From NCBI RefSeq assembly GCF_000482385.1, contig NZ_AXVD01000040.1:1-45604 (forward strand): a stretch of DNA of 45,604 nt, in the 5' to 3' direction. Shown one piece after another: positions 16,245 through 24,136 of this stretch. Made by a program: the position numbers and the translations under genes. Each line of letters starts with the position of its first letter. Within the stretch, counting starts at the first letter, position 1. The notes below the pieces were generated by a model. It was not told the origin of the DNA. It did no database searches and saw only the letters and a list, made by a program, of their open reading frames with translations. The stretch is from Nocardia sp. CNY236. GTDB lineage: Bacteria; Actinomycetota; Actinomycetes; Mycobacteriales; Mycobacteriaceae.

Positions 16245-17318
16245 ATGCTCACCCACTACGCGACACCGCACGGCAATTTCGGGTTCCGTCAGGCCCACAA
16301 GCGCATCGGCGCCTCGGTGGAAACCATCATCACTCAGCGTCCCGAGCAAAAACTACTGCGCGAGGCGACGCTGCGGGTGCTGTCGGCTGGAAACAGCTAT
16401 CGGAGTGCCATCGACAACCCCGCATCCACGCCGCAGGAAACGGCCCACGCCCGCCACTACCTGGCCACGGCGCGCGACGCAGTGCAGATGGCCTACCAGG
16501 AATCCTTCCGCCCCAGCGACACATCACGGCCGATCGCTACCGCCGCCGACACCGAGGTGCTGGCTGCGTTCGATGTGGCAGCAGAGTCGCACATCGGCGG
16601 CCGCACGGTGAACATGGACTCCTTCGGTTGGGCGCGCGCACGGTCGCCGCTGTGCCGCTACATGGTCACCGCGATCGCCGACGGCGTCGGCTCCCAGCAC
16701 GGGTCAGAGCTGATCGCGGAAGCTGCGGTCAACGCAGTCTGCCAGCTCGGAGTCCACGCCGACTACGAGACGACCCCCGACCAGCTCATCGAAGCGGCCC
16801 GCGCGCTCATCCCGCTCACCAGCGCCACACTCGGCGCCGACGCCCGACCGGTGGTCGACGCCTTCGCTGGCCATGATGACTGGTGGCACCCCGACACCAC
16901 TCTCGTCGCGGCAACCATCACTCCCGACGCCGAGGTCCACGTCGGGTGGGTTGGCGACTCCCGCGCCTGGGTCCTGACAGTGGACGGGCTCCTGCATCCG
17001 ATCACCCAGGACCACAATCTCGCTCACGAGGGTTTCTCGAACGTGCTCACTCGGTCGCTGGCCTACCCGGACGCCCCCGACTATCAGGACTGGGGATACG
17101 TCGGTGGACGTCGAGCCCGCCGCGTCCTTTTGACCACAGACGGCGTTCACGACTCACTGGACAGCTTCGTGATCAGCGAGGTTCTCACCGCCGCACAGAC
17201 TTCGGCCGAGGCCGCCCGCGAACTCGTACAGCGGGCGGTCGCAGCCGGCGGTGCCGGGACCGATAACGCGACGGCTCTCGTCGTGACGTTGCCTGACGCT
17301 CCAACCCGCCAGCCCTGA
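16245..17318 (+). CDS. PP2C-family Ser/Thr protein phosphatase
   Basis: 357 residues from ATG 16245 with AGGAGA upstream. After a ~115-residue N-terminal extension the PP2C motifs appear in order: VNMDSFG (Asp125), IADGVGS (Asp146-Gly147), VGWVGDSRAWV (Asp238), TQDHNLA, LLTTDGVHDSL (Asp299-Gly300) and GTDNATALVV (Asp340-Asn341). The metal-binding aspartates are all present, so it is probably an active metal-dependent phosphatase. The substrate and the extension's role are unknown. Its upstream motif matches those of the rIIB-like and 137-residue genes, suggesting shared control. Confidence 0.85.
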   Translation: MLTHYATPHGNFGFRQAHKRIGASVETIITQRPEQKLLREATLRVLSAGNSYRSAIDNPASTPQETAHARHYLATARDAVQMAYQESFRPSDTSRPIATAADTEVLAAFDVAAESHIGGRTVNMDSFGWARARSPLCRYMVTAIADGVGSQHGSELIAEAAVNAVCQLGVHADYETTPDQLIEAARALIPLTSATLGADARPVVDAFAGHDDWWHPDTTLVAATITPDAEVHVGWVGDSRAWVLTVDGLLHPITQDHNLAHEGFSNVLTRSLAYPDAPDYQDWGYVGGRRARRVLLTTDGVHDSLDSFVISEVLTAAQTSAEAARELVQRAVAAGGAGTDNATALVVTLPDAPTRQP

Positions 17319-17469
17319 TCTTGGTGCCGTACCAACTGGGGTGCTCAGCAGTGAAGAGCGTGACGGGCCCTCGCACTGTGAATGAACTGCAGCAGACGGC
17401 CTACAGGTTGGCAAGTCCGTAGACACCCCTTTCCTCGTCGAGGATCCCGACGCAGGCTGGGCCAGCCAG

Positions 17470-17574
17470 ATGAGCGAGTGGTCTTGGGAAGACCTTGCTC
17501 GCCTACAGGATTGGCGCGCCGGCCGCGCCCACCACGACCAGCACTCGGCCGGATTCTGGCTCGAACGCAGGTAA
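17470..17574 (+). CDS. Small ORF or 3' gene fragment
   Basis: An open frame without an obvious start upstream gives FLVEDPDAGWASQMSEWSWE and ends QHSAGFWLERR. From the internal ATG at 17470 it is 34 residues. The aromatic-rich, acidic sequence looks like the C-terminus of a real protein whose 5' part has been lost or frameshifted. It follows the PP2C gene by 150 bases. No family recognised. Confidence 0.3.
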   Translation: MSEWSWEDLARLQDWRAGRAHHDQHSAGFWLERR

Positions 17575-17959
17575 TCGACTGTTGGACAACAGCAACAGAT
17601 GACTGCCTCAACAACCAGTATGAGCAATACAGTCATTCACCGATCACCTGCAGACCGACACGACCATCCCACTCAGCTGGCCCGACGGCGGCCGGCCTGC
17701 GCGAGATCTCCTGGCAGGAGAGCCAGTCGCAGGCTACCCCGATGCCACCACAGTGCCCGCACCACCTGCCGGCATTCGAGCGCTGGGTCCGTCGGACCTG
17801 CGAGAGAACCATCATGATCAACGACGGTGTCCGCGCCCCGCTGTCACCCCGGATCAGCGATTGAAAAGTCACGTGACGAAGAATTCTGCTAGGAAAGCAG
17901 ACCCAACCCGAAACTACCTTCCGCAACCCAGCGCGCCGTGAGGGCGAGCTCCCGCCACG

Positions 17960-18326
17960 CGCACCTGGGCCGGCGCCTGGCTTCAGGCGTTCCGTCGTCG
18001 GTGATGAGCTCAACTTCCCGGGCGGTGCCGCCCGACCCGTCGGCGACGACACCTCCGACACCCACCGCATCGAACTCCACCGCACCAACCCCGATTGCGC
18101 CGTCGAGACCGCAGTCGTGCCCGTCGTCCGCGATGGATACGCCATCGCCGGCGACCGTTCCGGCATCGACGCACGGAACGAAAACGACACCCCGCCCGCG
18201 ATTCTCAACCACGCGAGAGATTCCAGAACTGGGAATTCCGCGAGCTGGCTGCCATTCACGGCGCCGACCACAAGCTCACCAGCGCATCGCCCGACCACCC
18301 CGCACCCAGCTCAGCCGCGGACGTGA
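17960..18326 (+). pseudogene. Decayed gene fragment
   Basis: One plus-strand frame reads like protein for ~70 residues (DTSDTHRIELHRTNPDCAVE, then TAVVPVVRDGYAIAGDRSG) and then continues better in another frame (FQNWEFRELAAIHGADHKL). No start with a ribosome-binding site was found. Taken as the remains of one small gene with at least one frameshift. Function unknown. Confidence 0.3.
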
Positions 18327-18639
18327 CTGCCCGTGCAGTCGGCTAGTCCGTCCAGGCAGCGACCGATCACCGGTGGGCGGAAACCGGTGCGGCACATAGT
18401 TCACCAGCACGTCGAGGTCGTCCTCGCTACCCTTGTCGACCTCAATCACCATCCGGCCGCTCTCGCGCCGGACCACCACACCAACCCGCGCCGGCCATCC
18501 GGCCACGCTGCTGTGACGCGAACACGACACCTGGGCACCGTCGGGTCATTCCACACCCGGCGCCGAGGTTGTAGGACGCCGCAGAACTGTAGGTGCGCCG
18601 TTGGATCACCGTGTCATTGGGCACCGTCGGCAGCACCAT
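18276..18639 (-). pseudogene. Frameshifted small gene of the motif-linked set
   Basis: ATG 18639 has a strong AGGAAAGG site and begins MVLPTVPNDTVIQRRTYSSA. After about 25 residues the protein-like sequence jumps to the neighbouring frame (GVVVRRESGRMVIEVDKGSE, DDLDVLVNYVPHRFPPTGDR). In the original frame it ends after 65 codons. An exact GACTGCAACAG copy lies 56 bases upstream in the matching orientation, which supports the start. Unknown family. Confidence 0.4.
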
Positions 18640-18695
18640 GTCGATCACCTTTCCTGATTCGGTGGACGAGTCGGGGCAGTTCAGGCGAATCTCCA

Positions 18696-18706
18696 CTGTT
18701 GCAGTC
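18696..18706 (-). promoter_or_regulatory. GACTGCAACAG motif, copy c
   Basis: Exact minus-strand copy, 56 bases upstream of the leftward start at 18639, which has a good ribosome-binding site. Confidence 0.55.
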
Positions 18707-19039
18707 GAATTCCGCAGCGCCATGTCGGATGCGCCGTAGCTCGAAACCGGTGACGGTGCGATCCGGCGACCGCTGCTAGGACCTGCCACCCTTCGTGCGC
18801 GAGGCCGTCGAGCCGCTCCTGCACCCTCCGTCAGAAGGACTTCCGCGCACACCGATGACCTCGACCTTCACCGTGCACCAGAATGATACATCCAGATCGA
18901 TGCTGTCCGGAACCCGCTGTGGTCTCCGGTGATCACCAGCCATTCTTCGGTGTTCGACGGACGCGATTCGCAGGCGAAGGACGTGAAGTCGGGTGCTGTC
19001 GCCGAGGTCATGAACGAACCGTAGGAGCCGACTGCTCCA

Positions 19040-19050
19040 CTGTTGCAGTC
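19040..19050 (-). promoter_or_regulatory. GACTGCAACAG motif, copy d
   Basis: Exact minus-strand copy, 28 bases before the leftward ATG at 19011. It points away from copy e at 19115, so the pair is divergent, like two promoters sharing one intergenic region. Confidence 0.5.
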
Positions 19051-19114
19051 GTTGTCGAAATCCTCCATCTGCACCGCCCCGGCCCCACCTCGCCGCAACA
19101 ATCGATCCCCGTCT

Positions 19115-19125
19115 GACTGCAACAG
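19115..19125 (+). promoter_or_regulatory. GACTGCAACAG motif, copy e
   Basis: Exact plus-strand copy, 71 bases upstream of the ATG at 19197, which has a strong AAGGAG site. Confidence 0.55.
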
Positions 19126-19196
19126 CTGCCCGTCACGCCCGCCACGATTGGCGCTCACACGGGCAATTCATCCCGCATTTCCTGAAGGAGTACCTG

Positions 19197-19747
19197 ATGA
19201 CGAACGAGCCGACCACCCAACACGACCTTGGACGCGATGAATACGGTCTTATCACCGCCGACCTCGAGTGCGGTGCGACAAGGAGAAAGGCACACCGCTC
19301 GGAAGTTTCTGGGCTGGAGCGCATTTCGGTCCCTTCGTCAGGTTCCTCCGTCCCAACAGCACTGTCGGCACCTCCAAAACGACCAACGACGCCCAAGAAC
19401 TGAACACGGCTCTACAAACCGAGATCATCCCGAACATGCGCAATGCCGTACGTGACTGCCGCGCCAGATACGATCAAGCCGCTATCGCCGACGCGCAACG
19501 GGCCGCGATCCTGACAGTAGTCGGCCAGCGGATCACGCTGGACTTCGAGCCTGACCTCATGAAGCCGCCGAGGTACTTCGGCCGCCGCGGCGGCGAGATC
19601 CGCGGCCGGATCGACTCTGACGGGGACCACATCGCGTTCTACCTGTCCGTAACCAACCCCGAAGCGCTCGCGTTGGCCGACCACATCTCTCAGCGCCTCC
19701 GCAGCATCGGCGACGCCCCCGCCCCCGAGGACTACCCGCCGTTTTGA
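19197..19747 (+). pseudogene. Unknown protein, apparently frameshifted
   Basis: ATG 19197 with AAGGAG upstream begins MTNEPTTQHDLGRDEYGLIT. The natural continuation is in another frame from about 19270 (KEKGTPLGSFWAGAHFGPFV) and runs to 19747, giving about 180 residues if corrected. The C-terminal part includes QRITLDFEPDLMKPPRYFGR and HIAFYLSVTNPEALALADHI. Either a single frameshift or sequencing error separates the two. GTG 19268 could start the second part alone. It belongs to the motif-linked gene set. Family not recognised. Confidence 0.5.
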
Positions 19748-20049
19748 CCAGCCCCTGGGTCTGCGCCCATGCCCACCTGCAAGGCGTCGCACTCGTAATA
19801 CAGATTTCCGCGTCGATCGCCCCGTGATTCGGTGCTCTACTCAATGCCAGTGGCGCCGCAGCTACGACCCGAGGAAGAAGGAGAAGCCGGCCTACTGGCG
19901 CACGGTTCGATATCAGAACCCGAGCGTGTTCGACCCTCACAAGACCACCAGCGCTGGCCTCTCCCTGTTGGCCGCCCTACAAAGCGCGAGATACACCCGA
20001 CCTATCGAGCGGGCAGCACTCGTCGAGCTGCCTGTGTCCAGGAAGAACG
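19748..20049. other. Intergenic region with an uncertain small ORF
   Basis: A GTG at 19824 opens a frame with protein-like content (AYWRTVRYQNPSVFDPHKTT) that overlaps the recombinase start by ~260 bases. A second frame (19832-20053) ends on the recombinase ATGA. Neither is convincing alone; a frameshifted small gene coupled to the recombinase is possible. Confidence 0.3.
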
Positions 20050-21267
20050 ATGACCAATCCATTCGAACCGCCCATCGACCTCACCGACCTGCCGAACTAC
20101 AGCACGACGACAATGCGCCCCCGTCGCCCCGTGTTCGTCGGCCGCGTCTCCACCAAAGACAATCAAAATCCAGCCTCGTCTCTGCCGCGGCAAGCGGTCC
20201 TCGCCTCCGAACGACTGGAAGCCGGCGAGAAGTTCGCGGCATACTATTGGGACGTCGAGTCTGGAATGCTCCCCCCGGATCTACGCAGCCTCGCGCCGCG
20301 AGAAATGTATGAGGCGCTCGCTGTGCCTCTCCCTCGAGACGGCGGGCTACAAGACCTAGTCGACCGGGCCGCGCAACTAGGCATCACCCATGTGCTGGCT
20401 GAGCGCTCGGACCGCGTGGCACGCGCAATGCTGACCAGCCTCACCGTCGAGCACGAGCTGGGGAAAGCTGGGGTGGAGGTGATCTACGCCAACGAACCAG
20501 TCGGCGGCACCGAATCAGGACGGCTTCGCGCCCGCCGCTACAGCCAAGTCGACGCGGAACTCTACAGAACCATACTGATGGAGACGTCGATGGGCGGGCA
20601 GTTCCAACACACCGTCAACGGCTGGAACCACGGATACCCTCCCTACCCCTACACCACGGTGGTCGATGAGACTGCCCCAGTCCCGGTGACCAGACGATTC
20701 GGCGCGACACGACCGAAGCGGAAGCTCGCTCCCCACCCCGACTCCCGCCGCTTCGACGCGGCCCGCGAGTTGTGCCGTCTACGACGGGAGGAGCACATGA
20801 AGGCGTCGGACATAATCACCATCCTGACCGCAAGACCCGACCTCTATCCGATCGAGGACCGGTGGACGAACAGCCTCGTGGAAGGCCTGATCGCAAACCC
20901 GAAGCTAACCGGCTATCAGGTGTACAACCGGCGAGCGACCCGAACAGGCCGGTCTGGGTGGTCCCGGAAGAATCCGATGTCGCAGTGGGTGTGGTCACCG
21001 GGAATCGCGCACGAACCGGTGGTCAGCTTGCAAGAGTGGAAGCAAGCCCAGGAAGCAACCGAGGCGCTGCGCGCGCAGACACAACAAGACGGCCCACTGT
21101 CGCGGATACGCGCTGCGGCCCGTCGCTCGGGCCTCACTGTCACCGCAGTCAAACGAAACGAAACCCACACCATGTACCAGATCGGAGGACGGAAGGTGAT
21201 TGTGCCGAACCGGATCACGAACACGCTCGCGCAACAGGTGATCGCTGAAATGGAGAATGCAACGTGA
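20050..21267 (+). CDS. Serine recombinase
   Basis: 405 residues. The resolvase-type catalytic site is VFVGRVSTKDNQ with Arg32 and nucleophile Ser34, followed by SSLPRQ and the second arginine region LAERSDRVARAM. The central 'recombinase' domain is seen in PHPDSRRFDAARELCRLRRE and LIANPKLTGYQVYNRRATRT. It lacks the Cys-rich zinc ribbon seen in many large serine integrases and is on the short side, so it may be a reduced integrase or transposase. Its stop overlaps the next start, coupling it to a HicB-like protein. It probably mediates integration or excision of part of the element. Confidence 0.82.
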   Translation: MTNPFEPPIDLTDLPNYSTTTMRPRRPVFVGRVSTKDNQNPASSLPRQAVLASERLEAGEKFAAYYWDVESGMLPPDLRSLAPREMYEALAVPLPRDGGLQDLVDRAAQLGITHVLAERSDRVARAMLTSLTVEHELGKAGVEVIYANEPVGGTESGRLRARRYSQVDAELYRTILMETSMGGQFQHTVNGWNHGYPPYPYTTVVDETAPVPVTRRFGATRPKRKLAPHPDSRRFDAARELCRLRREEHMKASDIITILTARPDLYPIEDRWTNSLVEGLIANPKLTGYQVYNRRATRTGRSGWSRKNPMSQWVWSPGIAHEPVVSLQEWKQAQEATEALRAQTQQDGPLSRIRAAARRSGLTVTAVKRNETHTMYQIGGRKVIVPNRITNTLAQQVIAEMENAT

Positions 21268-21638
21268 GTGAAAACATCAACTGCCAGGCCACCAGGCGCG
21301 GTCGGAACTGGGACGCACATGTCCCCGAATACGGGGCATTCGCGTCCGGGCGGACGCTGAAACAACTGCGGAAAAACATCGAAGGCGCGCTTGCGCTCGC
21401 CGGCGTGACCGCAGAGATCACCATCACCCCAACCTCACCTGAACTGGAGACCCTGCGGACCAGCAAGGACACCTACACGGCGGCCTTACGTGAAACGGTT
21501 GCCACCCTGGCCCTGCGCTCGACAACGAAAACCGACATCGCCCTGGCAACAGAAATAAAGCCTGGACAAGTGAAGGCGCTGCTCGCCGAACCCGAACCTC
21601 ACCGTACCTCTCGACATGTGACACCGTCGTTGGCTTGA
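21264..21638 (+). CDS. HicB-like protein coupled to the recombinase
   Basis: 124 residues starting on the ATGA overlap with the recombinase. The N-terminal ~50 residues (INCQATRRGRNWDAHVPEYG, then ASGRTLKQLRKNIEGALALA) match the HicB-type partial RNase-H fold found in antitoxins. The C-terminal half contains a helical segment resembling a helix-turn-helix (STTKTDIALATEIKPGQVKA). No HicA toxin is next to it. The coupling to a recombinase suggests a regulator or directionality factor and not a classical antitoxin; this is an inference. Confidence 0.65.
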   Translation: MSENINCQATRRGRNWDAHVPEYGAFASGRTLKQLRKNIEGALALAGVTAEITITPTSPELETLRTSKDTYTAALRETVATLALRSTTKTDIALATEIKPGQVKALLAEPEPHRTSRHVTPSLA

Positions 21639-22303
21639 TCGGCGCCGTCACCCGACGGCCGGAGAACGTCGACTCTTCCGCGTCTGCATGACGTCGCGTC
21701 TTCGGCGCCGCGGTACCAAAGAGGACCGTCAGCCCGCACAGCAGATACTTGAGATGGTGACGCGGCGTCCATACCGGAGGGAATTCTGCGGGCACGTATG
21801 GTAGCGCCCATCGGGTTCGCAGCCTTCGCACATTGGAGATGCGTTGGACAACACCATGATCCATGGCTGTGGAAGGCCCGCTCGGATTTTCGGCGCCGGG
21901 AAATGCCGCACACCTCCCTCTCGTGCGCCGATTGCCAGTGCGTCCTATCGTGTCCCGCAGTGGCGCGACAGCACCGGCGACCGGTGAGTCATGCGGCGTA
22001 CCACTCGATCGCTGACATGGTAGTCCGGTTGCGCGCTGCTGGTGGCGTGGTCAGTCAAGTACAACGCAGGAGCGTCGTTGTCGCGATTGTCGCGCAGGGC
22101 GGCGATATCTGAGCATCGAACACCGAACCGAGGAACCAACCGCGCAGGCCCACAACGCCAGCACGATGGTGATGTCCTGGCTGGTTGGCTGATCCGCAGC
22201 AGCGAACCGGCCGAGGTGTCAGAGTTGCCCGTACCACGACCGAGATGGGATTGGCGGGGCTGACGGGTGGTGCCCGACACCATCCGCCCTACCCCAGGCA
22301 GGC
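21639..22303. other. Region without a supported gene
   Basis: About 665 bases. A short leftward frame (21838-21733, starting MCEGCEPDGRYHTC) has a CxxC signature, and the overlapping frame gives RHHLKYLLCGLTVLFG, so a frameshifted Cys-rich gene is possible. Otherwise nothing is supported on either strand. Confidence 0.3.
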
Positions 22304-22882
22304 TCACCGCTGGGCGCGGATCTGCTCAATGCGCACCAAACAGTGTTGCCGACCTGCACCATCACAACCACCGGCATGCACCAGCCATGTGGAATGGTCG
22401 GCGGCGTCTACCCCGACCGCCCACAGCACCTGCCGCTCCTCAGCGGTGGGTATCCCCGCCGGACCGTCGCGCACCAGATCCTTGGCCGCGCGCAACGCCC
22501 AATCCTGCACGTGGAGCAATTCCTCATCGGTAAACCGCCCGCCGGACTGGAGTTTCGCCAGTGCCGACTGCTCAGCAGCCAGTTCCCGCCGCTGCCGCCG
22601 CTCCTCCGCCTGGCACTCGGCTTCGGCGGCGTGAGCCAGCCGCTCGCTGCGAAGTGCGGTGAACCATTCCGGCGCCGACTCAGGATCACGTATCCAGGAA
22701 ACGGTTGCGGTCACGGTGAGCGGTTCGCGCACTTCTGCCGCACGCATAGCGCTCGCTAGGGCGGCAACAGGTATACCGACATTTTCGGCGACCGCGACCG
22801 GGACAAGGGCACGATCGCGGTCGCGCTGCTCGGCCTTCCTGCGCCTACGTCGCCTTGGTGGCGGGTCAGTGTTCGCGCTCAT
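22304..22882 (-). CDS. Unknown protein with basic N-terminus and coiled coil
   Basis: 192 residues from ATG 22882 (22891 is an alternative). It opens with a run of arginines (PPPRRRRRRKAEQRDRDR), continues with a helix VAVAENVGIPVAALASAMRA, and has a charged heptad-like stretch (AHAAEAECQAEERRQRRELA). The C-terminus has WLVHAGGCDGAG and HCLVRIEQI. The frame extends upstream to 23047 but the extension is unconvincing. Possibly a DNA-binding plasmid protein; family not recognised. Confidence 0.5.
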   Translation of the reverse strand: MSANTDPPPRRRRRRKAEQRDRDRALVPVAVAENVGIPVAALASAMRAAEVREPLTVTATVSWIRDPESAPEWFTALRSERLAHAAEAECQAEERRQRRELAAEQSALAKLQSGGRFTDEELLHVQDWALRAAKDLVRDGPAGIPTAEERQVLWAVGVDAADHSTWLVHAGGCDGAGRQHCLVRIEQIRAQR

Positions 22883-23187
22883 CCAGGCCATTATTGCCGG
22901 CACCACCGACAAACTCGACGCGGGCTGATCGGTCACCTGCGCTGAGCACCAAACGCCAAAACGATTGTGGTAACCCCAGTCGTACGCGCCGCCCTGGCTG
23001 CGGGTGAGCCTGCACGACATCACCACCCCCGATGGGGTGGAGCGCACCCATCACGCGGTCAGGCTCAACACCGTGGCCTGCACCGTGGTCGTCGACGACC
23101 ACGGCCGCGTGGTCATTGTGCGAGTCCTTCCAGGACTGAAACCCGGCCCATACTCGTCGGTGGTGTCCTCGGTCGTCTGCGGATGAA

Positions 23188-23547
23188 GTGTCCGTCAATC
23201 CGGCACCACCCTGTCGAAAAGAATGTGCGGGCAACGGCGGTTGCACCGAAACTGACACGGTGCAACAGGGTTGGACGACGACCCTCGACCGGGTCCGGGG
23301 CGGCGAGGCGCTGGCGATCCTCCAGCGCGGCAAGCCCGCGGCCGCCCTGCTGCCGTACTCGCTGTGGCAGCGTGCCGCCGCGGACGCCCCGGTGTGGAAA
23401 GTAAGCACTAACAGCTGGTGGAGCGTTCGCCCGGAGCGTGTTTCAGCGATCACGGCCGATGTCGATGCGCACTCGATGCGGCTGGGTGTGGACCTCGGCG
23501 GCGTAGTCGACCGCCTCGCTGATCACCGCGGCCTCCGTTCTGCGTGA
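23188..23547 (+). CDS. Phd/YefM-like antitoxin-type protein, uncertain
   Basis: Within this 119-residue frame TTLDRVRGGEALAILQRGKP then AAALLPYSLW resembles the N-terminal DNA-binding strand and helix of Phd/YefM antitoxins ('L...V..GE.v.I.RrGkPvA.l'). The tail (RPERVSAITADVDAHSMRLG, VDLGGVVDRLADHRGL) is not typical. The first ~25 residues look non-coding and the true start is uncertain. No toxin is adjacent. Confidence 0.4.
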   Translation: MSVNPAPPCRKECAGNGGCTETDTVQQGWTTTLDRVRGGEALAILQRGKPAAALLPYSLWQRAAADAPVWKVSTNSWWSVRPERVSAITADVDAHSMRLGVDLGGVVDRLADHRGLRSA

Positions 23548-23635
23548 CCAGCGTCGGATCGCCATGCGCGCCACCGTGCTCGCCGAGGGGGGAGCCGAAA
23601 CCGGCAAGTCCCCACCAAAACAAGGAGATTGGCAG

Positions 23636-24007
23636 ATGTTTGAGAACGCCGAAGTGATCCACAGCTACACCCGCGCCCAGGCCATCGCCGAGGGGTTCCT
23701 GTTCGACGTGACCGAGGCCGCCCGCGCCGAACAGTTCCGGCTGCCCGTCGCGCTGGCCCCCCACGCCTACGCCGAGGCGATCGACTACGACGACAACACC
23801 GATGCCCACACCGCTCGGATCACCGCTGTTCTGAGCGCGGCCCGCGCGGCAATCCGTGATTTGCCCGAATCGGCGTATCGCGGCGAGTTCCAGATCGATC
23901 GCGGCGAGGGTGACGCGGAGCCCGATTTGCTCACCCTCATCGCGCACTGTGGACCCAGCGACCAGGGCGAGCCCGTGATCACGATCATGCGCCCCGCCGA
24001 CGATTGA
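23636..24007 (+). CDS. DUF6573-like conserved hypothetical protein
   Basis: 123 residues from ATG 23636, with AAGGAG at 23622-23627; the frame's upstream extension lacks support. MFENAEVIHSYTRAQAIAEG is the characteristic start of this plasmid and phage family, and FLFDVTEAARAEQFRLPVAL follows as expected. C-terminal segments (DLLTLIAHCGPSDQGEPVIT) complete the domain. The family is common on plasmids and conjugative elements near ParB and single-strand-binding genes. Biochemical role unknown. Confidence 0.75.
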   Translation: MFENAEVIHSYTRAQAIAEGFLFDVTEAARAEQFRLPVALAPHAYAEAIDYDDNTDAHTARITAVLSAARAAIRDLPESAYRGEFQIDRGEGDAEPDLLTLIAHCGPSDQGEPVITIMRPADD

Positions 24008-24136
24008 GCCACTCAGCGCACCGGGCGCGCGGGCCGCCGCCCGCGTGTTCGTGACCAGGACAGATAGCGAGGGACCGGGCGGCGCCCACCTGCCCGGTTC
24101 CTCGAACCCCAGCACCATACAGCAGGAGAACACATC

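Larger units (their letters stand above)
18690..19068 (-). pseudogene. Frameshifted gene of unknown function
   Basis: Leftward frame from ATG 19068 or 19011: SFACESRPSNTEEWLVITGD then HSGFRTASIW. It stops at 18868, but the adjacent frames continue with WCTVKVEVIGVRG and LDGLAHEGWQVLAAVAG, a common ending of small DUF4177-like domains ('..LN..G..GW.vv..'). The parts suggest a single ~125-residue protein broken by two frame changes. Motif copy d lies 28 bases upstream of ATG 19011, or inside the gene if 19068 is used. Confidence 0.35.

Noticed and set aside
23261..23268. Another motif copy (TGCAACAG)
   Set aside because: Only eight bases match and the site is about 370 bases from the next well-supported start.
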